Assembly: GCA_026417675.1 (NCBI GenBank)
Contig: JAOACV010000126.1
Span: forward strand, 271 to 7,067
Source of the DNA: Verrucomicrobiia bacterium
GTDB taxonomy: Bacteria > Verrucomicrobiota > Verrucomicrobiia > CAIQCK01
Reading direction: 5' to 3'
Length of the DNA: 6,797 bases
Position numbers and translations under genes: made by a program. Every line of letters starts with the position of its first letter. Position 1 is the first letter of the stretch. Of the stretch, positions 1-4,109 are shown one piece after another. Under the pieces are notes generated by a model that saw only the letters and a program-made list of their open reading frames with translations, did not search any database and was not told where the DNA came from.

Positions 1-233
1 TCGTGGAGCGGGGCAAGCCCTCGCCGAAGCTGCGGCCCGGCATGACGCTGGCCATCGAGCCGATGACCACGATGGGCAGCGAGAAGGTCGAGGTGCTGAA
101 GGACGGATGGACGGTCGTCACATCCGACCATCTGCCCGCGGCGCATTTTGAGCACACGGTGGCGATCACCGAGGGCAAAGCGGAGATATTGACATGCCGG
201 CGGACGATGCCATCCGTGGCGAAGGCGTCGTGA
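1..233 (+). CDS. map: Methionine aminopeptidase type I, C-terminal end (partial)
   Basis: This is the last part of a cytosolic metalloprotease that removes the initiator methionine from nascent proteins; the start lies upstream of the window. The reading frame has complete codons from position 3. Two family signatures are visible: AIEPM, whose Glu (codon 57-59) matches the metal ligand E204 of the E. coli enzyme, and HFEHT, whose Glu (codon 150-152) matches metal ligand E235. The DGWTVVT stretch between them is also typical. The frame runs about 12 residues past the EILT motif ([12 protein letters not shown]), comparable to the tail of the E. coli protein, so this end is not abnormal. The last 40 nt overlap infA in another frame, which suggests translational coupling. 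A map gene directly before infA is the common arrangement at the end of the spc operon. Confidence 0.95.
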   Translation, partial: VERGKPSPKLRPGMTLAIEPMTTMGSEKVEVLKDGWTVVTSDHLPAAHFEHTVAITEGKAEILTCRRTMPSVAKAS

Positions 234-409
234 TTGAGACGCTGCCCAACGGCACCGCGCGGGTCGAGATGCCCAACGGCCACCGCGCGCTCTGTTTCGT
301 GGCGCGGGCGGCGCGGACGCGGCTGCCGCGGCTTGCTGTCGGCGACCGAGTAACGGTGGAGTTTTCGCCGTATGACATGAGCCAGGGCCGGATCACGGCC
401 CGGCAGTGA
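194..409 (+). CDS. infA: Translation initiation factor IF-1 (divergent)
   Basis: A 71-residue single OB-fold protein, the normal IF-1 length. IF-1 binds the 30S A site and helps IF-2 and IF-3 select the initiator tRNA. Family landmarks are the ETLPNG stretch (residues 15-20), RVEMPNGH (23-30), GDRVTVE (50-56) and [10 protein letters not shown] (58-67). GGAG at 182-185, 8 nt before the ATG, supports this start, which lies inside the end of map. The oddity is the central loop. E. coli has AHISGKMRKNYIRIL at residues 34-48, while this protein has [15 protein letters not shown] with no gap needed. Only Arg41 and Arg46 remain of the conserved basic positions, and the SGKM part is lost. It could be the sole IF-1 of a divergent lineage or one of two paralogues. 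The family call is secure from the flanking motifs and from the position between map and rpmJ. Confidence 0.93.
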   Translation: MPADDAIRGEGVVIETLPNGTARVEMPNGHRALCFVARAARTRLPRLAVGDRVTVEFSPYDMSQGRITARQ

Positions 410-413
410 ACAG

Positions 414-429
414 AAGCGTTTTGGAAGCG
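414..429 (+). promoter_or_regulatory. rpmJ leader motif with ribosome binding site
   Basis: The 16-nt block AAGCGTTTTGGAAGCG ends 5 nt before the rpmJ ATG. It matches 14 of 16 bases with the block at 954-969, which ends at the same distance from the rpsK ATG. The GGAAG inside it (423-427) is the likely ribosome binding site. The block also contains a short direct repeat, GAAGCG at 413-418 and 424-429. Confidence 0.4.
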
Positions 430-434
430 AAGTT

Positions 435-548
435 ATGAAAGTCAGATCATCAGTGAAACGGTTGTGCGAGCGCTGCCGCATCGTGCGGCGGAAGGGCGTG
501 ATCCGTGTCATTTGCACGGACCCGCGGCACAAACAGCGGCAAGGTTAG
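435..548 (+). CDS. rpmJ: 50S ribosomal protein L36 (bL36), zinc-ribbon form
   Basis: A 37-residue protein that starts MKVRSSVK and ends DPRHKQRQG, both diagnostic for bL36. It is the smallest large-subunit protein and a late-assembling component. Cys11, Cys14, Cys27 and His32 form the CxxC...C...H zinc-binding set, so this is the zinc-containing (C+) form rather than the cysteine-free paralogue. The length is normal. The ATG is preceded by GGAAG at 423-427 with 7 nt spacing. The stop codon is followed after 11 nt by rpsM, whose strong AGGAGG begins right after it. The infA-rpmJ-rpsM order is the standard one. Confidence 0.96.
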   Translation: MKVRSSVKRLCERCRIVRRKGVIRVICTDPRHKQRQG

Positions 549-559
549 CAGGAGGAACT

Positions 560-955
560 ATGGCACGACTTCTTGGGGTCGAAATACCCCCGCACAAAAA
601 GATCGGCATCTCGTTGCGCTATATCTACGGCATCGGGCCGTCCAACGCCCTGACCATCCTGGCCAAGGCGGGCGTGGACCCGAACATCCGCACCGAGAAA
701 CTGACCGACGAGCAACTTGGCAAAATCCTGTCGGCCATCCAGCAGGGCGGCTACGTTGTCGAGGGCGACCTGCGCCGCGAGATCGGCCTGAACCTGAAGC
801 GGCTCATCGGCATCAAGTGTTTCCGCGGCAGCCGCCACGTCAAGGGCCTGCCCGTCCGCGGCCAGCGCACGCGGACCAACGCGCGCACCCGCAAAGGCCC
901 GCGAAAGACCGTCGGCGTCGTTCGCAGCAAGGAAGCCAAGAGCGGCATCACATAA
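560..955 (+). CDS. rpsM: 30S ribosomal protein S13 (uS13)
   Basis: A 131-residue small-subunit head protein that contacts the P-site tRNA and forms intersubunit bridges with the 50S. Visible landmarks are the [10 protein letters not shown] start, the YIYGIG helix-hairpin-helix segment (residues 21-26), [10 protein letters not shown] (66-75), [16 protein letters not shown] (89-104) and the [11 protein letters not shown] tail (106-116). About 15 residues follow that motif ([15 protein letters not shown]). This makes the protein 13 residues longer than the E. coli one but within family variation. The ATG at 560 is chosen because AGGAGG (550-555) sits 4 nt upstream and MARxxG is the conserved start. 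An open frame runs 32 codons further upstream but is overlapped by rpmJ and has no family similarity. Confidence 0.97.
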   Translation: MARLLGVEIPPHKKIGISLRYIYGIGPSNALTILAKAGVDPNIRTEKLTDEQLGKILSAIQQGGYVVEGDLRREIGLNLKRLIGIKCFRGSRHVKGLPVRGQRTRTNARTRKGPRKTVGVVRSKEAKSGIT

Positions 956-969
956 GCGTTTTTGAGGCG
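954..969 (+). promoter_or_regulatory. rpsK leader motif with ribosome binding site
   Basis: The block AAGCGTTTTTGAGGCG differs at two positions from the block before rpmJ (414-429) and has the same 5-nt spacing to the start codon. Its first two bases are the last two of the rpsM stop codon. GAGG at 964-967 is the likely ribosome binding site, 7 nt before the rpsK ATG. Confidence 0.4.
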
Positions 970-974
970 TCACC

Positions 975-1631
975 ATGGCAGAAGACAAAGAGAAGAAACA
1001 ACCCGCAAAGGACACGCAAAAGCCGGCCAAGGAGCAGAAGCCGGTCAAAGAGGCCAAAGAGCCCAAAGAGGCCAAAGCCACCACCAAGGAGCCCAAAGCC
1101 AAGGGCGGCGCTCCGGCCACGGCGGAAGCCGCCGCGCCCAAGGCCGCGAAGGAAGCCGCGCCCAAGGCGGCCGCCAAGGAAGCGCCGAAGGAAGCTGCGC
1201 CGCCGCCCGCCGAAATCACGGCGGCGTCGCTGCTCGAAGAAGGCACCAAGCCGGTCAAGGTCGCCAAGATCAAGGGCGCGAAGAATATTCACACCGGCAT
1301 CGCGCACGTGCTGGCCACGTTCAACAACACGATGGTCAGCATCACCGACCTGCAGGGCAACGTCATCGGCTGGTCCAGCGCCGGCAAAGTCGGCTTCAAA
1401 GGCTCGCGCAAGAGCACTGCTTACGCCGCCCAGCTCGTCGCCCAAGATGCCGCGCGCCAAGCGATGGCCCACGGCATGAGGGAGGTCGAGGTTCAGGTGC
1501 GCGGCCCCGGCTCCGGGCGCGAGTCCGCCATCCGCGCGCTCCAAGCCGCCGGGTTGGAAATCACGGTCATCAAGGACACGACACCCATCCCGCACAACGG
1601 CTGCCGCCCGCCGAAGAAGCGCCGCGTGTAG
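975..1631 (+). CDS. rpsK: 30S ribosomal protein S11 (uS11) with long N-terminal extension
   Basis: A platform protein of the small subunit that lies close to the 3' end of 16S rRNA. Residues from about 100 to 218 are a normal S11 core: [12 protein letters not shown] (108-119), ITDLQGN (123-129), [11 protein letters not shown] (143-153), RGPGSGRES (176-184) and the invariant end [16 protein letters not shown]. The whole protein is 218 residues against 129 in E. coli. The extra 89 residues are all at the N-terminus and are a low-complexity Lys/Ala/Glu/Pro stretch, first lysine-rich (2-43) and then alanine-rich with PKAAKEA-type near-repeats (54-75). A Pro triplet (76-78) follows. The start is supported by GAGG at 964-967 and by the absence of another in-frame ATG until residue 120. 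The extension is probably disordered and may bind rRNA or mRNA near the exit site; that role is inference. Confidence 0.95.
   Translation: MAEDKEKKQPAKDTQKPAKEQKPVKEAKEPKEAKATTKEPKAKGGAPATAEAAAPKAAKEAAPKAAAKEAPKEAAPPPAEITAASLLEEGTKPVKVAKIKGAKNIHTGIAHVLATFNNTMVSITDLQGNVIGWSSAGKVGFKGSRKSTAYAAQLVAQDAARQAMAHGMREVEVQVRGPGSGRESAIRALQAAGLEITVIKDTTPIPHNGCRPPKKRRV
1207..1224 (+). other. GC hairpin inside rpsK
   Basis: A perfect 6-bp stem, CCGCCG (1207-1212) with CGGCGG (1219-1224), closes a 6-nt loop AAATCA. It lies at the junction between the low-complexity extension and the S11 core, directly after codons for three prolines (1200-1208). It could slow ribosomes there. In GC-rich coding DNA such stems also occur by chance. 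Confidence 0.3.
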
Positions 1632-1659
1632 CCGCAATTCCGTTTCACGTTTCACAACT
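1632..1659 (+). promoter_or_regulatory. rpsD leader without Shine-Dalgarno sequence
   Basis: The 28 nt between the rpsK stop and the rpsD ATG contain no GGAG, GAGG or AGGA core. They are pyrimidine-rich and include the tandem heptamer CGTTTCA. The start is not in doubt, since the protein begins with the conserved MARYKGP. rpsD is therefore probably translated by coupling to rpsK or by an initiation route that does not use the anti-Shine-Dalgarno sequence. All the other complete + strand genes here have a recognisable purine-rich site. Confidence 0.55.
1641..1654 (+). repeat. Tandem heptamer CGTTTCA x2
   Basis: Two exact copies of CGTTTCA (1641-1647 and 1648-1654), followed by a C that would begin a third. 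The repeat occupies half of the short rpsK-rpsD gap. Its period of 7 is the same as that of the array at 2273-2307 on the other side of rpsD, although the unit differs. Confidence 0.6.
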
Positions 1660-2268
1660 ATGGCTCGTTACAAAGGACCCAAACAACGCATCAGCCGCCG
1701 CTACGGCGTGCCGATTTTTGGCCCGCACAAGGTGTTGGAAAAGCGCGCTTATCCGCCTGGCCAGCACGGACCGCGCGCGCGGCGCAAACTGACCGATTTT
1801 GCCCGGGGCTTGGCCGAGAAGCAGAAGCTGCGCTATTGCTACGGCCTTTTGGAGCGGCAGTTCCGCCGCTACTTTGACGAGGCCAAGAGCCGCCGCGGCA
1901 ACACCGCCGAGCAGCTCATGCAGATATTGGAGACCCGGTTGGATAACGTTGTTTTCCGTCTGGGCTACGCCGCCAGCCGGCCCGCCGCTCGCCAGTTGGT
2001 CAGCCACGGCCACGTCAAGGTCAACGGCCACCGCGTCAACGTCCCGTCCTTCAACGTCAAGGCCGGCGACGTGATCGAGGTGCGCGACAACCCCCGCTCG
2101 CGCCAGATGGTCATCAAGAGCCTGGAGTCGCCCGTCCAGCGCAGCGTGCCGGACTGGCTGACGCTGAACAAAGAGGCCATTCGCGGCCAGGTCATGCGCC
2201 TGCCGACGATGGAAGAGACGCAGCCGGTGGCCAATGTGCAGGCCATTGTCGAGTTCTATTCGCGATAG
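1660..2268 (+). CDS. rpsD: 30S ribosomal protein S4 (uS4), cysteine-free form
   Basis: A 202-residue primary 16S rRNA-binding protein that nucleates assembly of the 30S body and lies at the mRNA entry channel. It begins MARYKGPKQRISRRYG. The N-terminal positions that carry zinc-binding cysteines in some S4 proteins are not Cys here, so this is the C- form. YPPGQHGPRARRK (residues 31-43) and the following helix are typical. The S4 RNA-binding domain spans about 91-155, with ETRLDNVVFRLGYA (91-104) and ARQLVSHGHVKVNGHRVN (110-127). The ending VNVQAIVEFYSR-like segment (here ANVQAIVEFYSR, 191-202) is also conserved. No Shine-Dalgarno sequence precedes the ATG, so coupling with rpsK, 28 nt upstream, is likely. 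In E. coli, S4 represses translation of the alpha operon; whether it does so here cannot be seen. Confidence 0.97.
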   Translation: MARYKGPKQRISRRYGVPIFGPHKVLEKRAYPPGQHGPRARRKLTDFARGLAEKQKLRYCYGLLERQFRRYFDEAKSRRGNTAEQLMQILETRLDNVVFRLGYAASRPAARQLVSHGHVKVNGHRVNVPSFNVKAGDVIEVRDNPRSRQMVIKSLESPVQRSVPDWLTLNKEAIRGQVMRLPTMEETQPVANVQAIVEFYSR

Positions 2269-2272
2269 TTTT

Positions 2273-2307
2273 CAGTCATCAGCAACCAGTGATCAGTCAT
2301 CGGTAAC
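2273..2307 (+). repeat. Degenerate heptamer array, 5 units of CAGTCAT type
   Basis: Five consecutive 7-nt units begin 4 nt after the rpsD stop: CAGTCAT, CAGCAAC, CAGTGAT, CAGTCAT and CGGTAAC. C at position 1, G at 3 and A at 6 are constant in all five, and units 1 and 4 are identical. The period of 7 argues against coding function. It resembles the short tandemly repeated repetitive (STRR) heptamers described in cyanobacteria. No function is evident. Confidence 0.6.
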
Positions 2308-2387
2308 AAACAAACGCGGGTATAGGGGCCGCACGCGGTCGTTCACTGGGGCCGCGGAAGGCCAGGTTAAACCCGCAGGAGGTAGTC
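2308..2387 (+). promoter_or_regulatory. rpoA 5' leader with strong ribosome binding site
   Basis: This is the rest of the 119-nt rpsD-rpoA gap, the longest inside the operon. It holds the direct repeat GGGGCCGC at 2325-2332 and 2348-2355, and a strong AGGAGG at 2377-2382, 5 nt before the rpoA ATG. A TATAGG (2321-2326) looks like a -10 element but has no -35 partner at the usual distance, so I do not call a promoter. A long leader here would leave room for independent control of rpoA and rplQ, which is inference. Confidence 0.4.
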
Positions 2388-3446
2388 ATGCCAGTTCGAT
2401 TGGGTCGTTTCGAAATGCCGAAGCGGTTGACCAAAGAGGAGCCGACCGCCACGCCCACCTACGCCAAGTTCATCGCCGAACCGTTCGAGGCCGGCTACGG
2501 CCACACCATCGGCAACTCGTTGCGCCGCGTGCTCTTGAGTTCGCTGGAGGGCGCCGCGCTGACGACCGTCAAGTTTGACGAGTCGCTGCGGGCCTCGCAC
2601 GAGTTCGCCACCATCGCCGGCGTCGTCGAGGACGTCACCGACATCGTGCTGAATCTGCGCAAGCTGCTCTTCAAGGTTCACACCAAGGAGCCGTGCAAGC
2701 TGTTGCTGCTGACGAACAAGGAGGGCGCGGTCACCGGCGCCGACATCCAACCGCAAGCCAACGTCGAGCTTCTCAATCCCGACACGCACATCTGCACGCT
2801 CGACAAGAAGATGAAGTTCGAGGCCGAACTGACCCTGGAGGTCGCGCGAGGTTTCCGCCCCGCCGAGCACAACAAACAGCCCGACATGCCCATCGGCATC
2901 ATTCCAATTGACTCCCTGTTTTCGCCCGTCCGGCGCGTCCGCTACGCCGTCGAGAACACCCGCGTCGGCCAGCGCACCGACTACGACAAGCTGATCATCG
3001 AGATTTGGACCGACGGCCGCATGTCCCCCGACGACGCGCTGGTTCAGTCTAGTCACATCCTGCGCCATCATCTGGATCCCTTCTGCGACTTCGGCAAGGA
3101 GCCGGTCGAGTTTGAACAAGCCGAGGAGAAGGTCAGCGACGAAAACGTCCGGCTCAAGAAACTGCTCAACATGTCGGTCAACGAAATCGAGTTGAGCGTC
3201 CGGGCCGCCAACTGCCTCAACAACGCTAACATCACCAGCGTCGGCCAGCTCGCCATGAAGACCGAGGCCGAGATGCTCAAGTATCGCAACTTCGGCAAGA
3301 AGTCGCTCAACGAGATCAAGGAAAAGCTCGCCGCCTTGGGCCTGACTCTCGGCATGAAGTTCGACCCCAGTCTGCTGGAAGCCGGTCTGCCGCCCGAACC
3401 GTCGGCGGATCAGACGGTCAAGGCAAAATCCGGGAAAGAGGACTAA
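2388..3446 (+). CDS. rpoA: DNA-directed RNA polymerase subunit alpha
   Basis: A 352-residue alpha subunit, slightly longer than the E. coli one (329). The dimer forms the assembly platform for beta and beta', and the C-terminal domain contacts UP elements and activators. The N-terminal domain shows EPFEAGYGHTIGNSLRRVLLSS (31-52), which carries the assembly arginines, then GVVEDVTDIVLNLR (78-91), DSLFSPVRRVRYAVENTRVGQRTDYD (175-200) and LIIEIWTDG (202-210). The C-terminal domain (about 262-326) keeps the DNA-contact residues: Arg272 and Asn275 in SVRAANCL (E. coli R265 and N268), and Gly303, Lys305, Ser306 and Glu309 in the GKKSLNE region. The loop DESLRASHEF (64-73) is three residues longer than its E. 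coli counterpart. The last 25 residues form a charged tail. AGGAGG precedes the ATG by 5 nt. The sequence style resembles that of verrucomicrobial alpha subunits as I remember them. Confidence 0.98.
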   Translation: MPVRLGRFEMPKRLTKEEPTATPTYAKFIAEPFEAGYGHTIGNSLRRVLLSSLEGAALTTVKFDESLRASHEFATIAGVVEDVTDIVLNLRKLLFKVHTKEPCKLLLLTNKEGAVTGADIQPQANVELLNPDTHICTLDKKMKFEAELTLEVARGFRPAEHNKQPDMPIGIIPIDSLFSPVRRVRYAVENTRVGQRTDYDKLIIEIWTDGRMSPDDALVQSSHILRHHLDPFCDFGKEPVEFEQAEEKVSDENVRLKKLLNMSVNEIELSVRAANCLNNANITSVGQLAMKTEAEMLKYRNFGKKSLNEIKEKLAALGLTLGMKFDPSLLEAGLPPEPSADQTVKAKSGKED

Positions 3447-3473
3447 CCCGCGCGCCATTCGAGGACGACATCC

Positions 3474-3884
3474 ATGCGCCACCGCAAACTCACCATCAAA
3501 CTCGGCCGCAAGAGCGAGCACCGGAACCTGATGCTGGCCAACCTCGTCTCCAGCCTCATCCTCCACGGCCGCGTCCAAACCACCCTGCCCAAGGCCAAAG
3601 CCGCCCGCCGCCTCGCCGACCGCATGATCACCCTCGCCAAGAAGGGCGACCTGCACCATCGGCGGCTCGCGCTGGCGGCGCTGCGCCAAAAGCCGGCTGT
3701 GGCCAAGCTCTTCAAAGACCTGGCCCCGCAGCACGCCGACCGCCGCGGCGGCTACACCCGCATCGTCAAACTCCAGCGCCGCATCGGCGACACTGCCGAG
3801 ATGGCCCTCTTGGAGTGGGTTGAGCAGTCCGGCGCGCCCCCCGCGCCCCCGCCGCCAGTCAAAGCCGAAGAAAAGAAAGCCTGA
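3474..3884 (+). CDS. rplQ: 50S ribosomal protein L17 (bL17) with proline-rich C-terminal tail
   Basis: A 136-residue large-subunit protein that lies near the exit-tunnel side of the 50S. Typical features are the start MRHRKLTIKLGRKSEHRNLM (1-20), NLVSSLILHGRVQTTLPKAK (23-42), LADRMITLAKKGDL (47-60) and the closing YTRIVKLQRRIGDTAEMALLEWV (94-116). The core ends near residue 118. Residues 119-136 form a tail containing PP (122-123), PPPP (125-128) and a Lys/Glu/Ala end. Similar tails occur in several phyla, but the four-proline run is a likely EF-P-dependent stall site. GAGGA at 3461-3465, 8 nt before the ATG, supports the start. rplQ directly after rpoA (27 nt) is the usual last gene of the alpha operon, and here the next gene is convergent. 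Confidence 0.97.
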   Translation: MRHRKLTIKLGRKSEHRNLMLANLVSSLILHGRVQTTLPKAKAARRLADRMITLAKKGDLHHRRLALAALRQKPAVAKLFKDLAPQHADRRGGYTRIVKLQRRIGDTAEMALLEWVEQSGAPPAPPPPVKAEEKKA

Positions 3885-4025
3885 CGAATCCAACCCTTGT
3901 TGTTCGCACACACTGGCGCAGGCCCGGATCGTGCGCGGCAATGCGCTGATGCTGAGGGTGTTCGTCCTTCCCCTTGGCGCCGCCCGAATTCGCCCTCGTC
4001 CGCGAGCGGAAGCATTTCCTCTTTG

Positions 4026-4050
4026 TTGCCGCCGACCTTTGAGCGGCCAA
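4026..4050. terminator. Imperfect hairpin, possible terminator element
   Basis: TTG plus CCGC (4026-4032) pairs with GCGG plus CAA (4043-4050) around a 10-nt loop, with C4047 bulged. That gives 7 base pairs. There is no T-run after it on either strand, so it is not a canonical intrinsic terminator. It may be a fold that helps Rho-dependent termination or protects the 3' end, or chance. Confidence 0.22.
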
Positions 4051-4088
4051 AACGAAATCACCTCCGCACTCCCCCGGCGCTTTCACGA

Positions 4089-4108
4089 CCGCAGCAAATC
4101 GCTGACGG
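4089..4108. terminator. Imperfect hairpin directly after the kinase stop
   Basis: CCG plus CAGC (4089-4095) pairs with GCTG plus CGG (4101-4108) around a 5-nt loop, with A4105 bulged. It begins 1 nt beyond the kinase stop codon (4110-4112) when read on the - strand. No T-tract follows on that strand, so an intrinsic terminator is not supported. Position alone makes it a candidate 3'-end structure. Confidence 0.25.
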
Positions 4109-4109
4109 C

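Larger units (their letters stand above)
3885..4109. other. Convergent intergenic region, no gene recognised
   Basis: These 225 nt lie between the rplQ stop and the stop of the opposite-strand kinase. Some frames stay open across it, but they continue through neighbouring genes, show no family motif and lack a ribosome binding site. I do not recognise the sequence as a gene remnant or RNA. Two imperfect hairpins (4026-4050 and 4089-4108) are listed separately. Transcription from both sides must end here or run into the opposite gene. Confidence 0.6.

Noticed and set aside
464..559. Extended N-terminus for S13 from an upstream in-frame start
   Set aside because: It would overlap rpmJ, has no similarity to S13, and the ATG at 560 has AGGAGG and the conserved MAR start.
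505..1479. Arg/Pro/Ser-rich + strand frame of 324 codons across rpsM and rpsK
   Set aside because: It is the shifted frame of two well-supported ribosomal genes. The Arg-rich repeat look comes from the Lys/Ala codons of the S11 extension read out of frame.
2273..2307. CRISPR-like array
   Set aside because: Units are 7 nt and contiguous with no spacers, so it cannot be a CRISPR array. No cas genes or mobile elements are visible in the window.
2321..2326. TATAGG as -10 element of an rpoA promoter
   Set aside because: No TTGACA-like element lies 15-19 nt upstream; that stretch falls in the heptamer array and matches poorly.
2367..4061. Long open frame (564 codons) on the - strand across rpoA and rplQ
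   Set aside because: It is antisense to two certain genes, its translation is a composition-driven Leu/Gly/Val/Arg-rich shadow with no family motif, and such frames are common opposite GC-rich codons.
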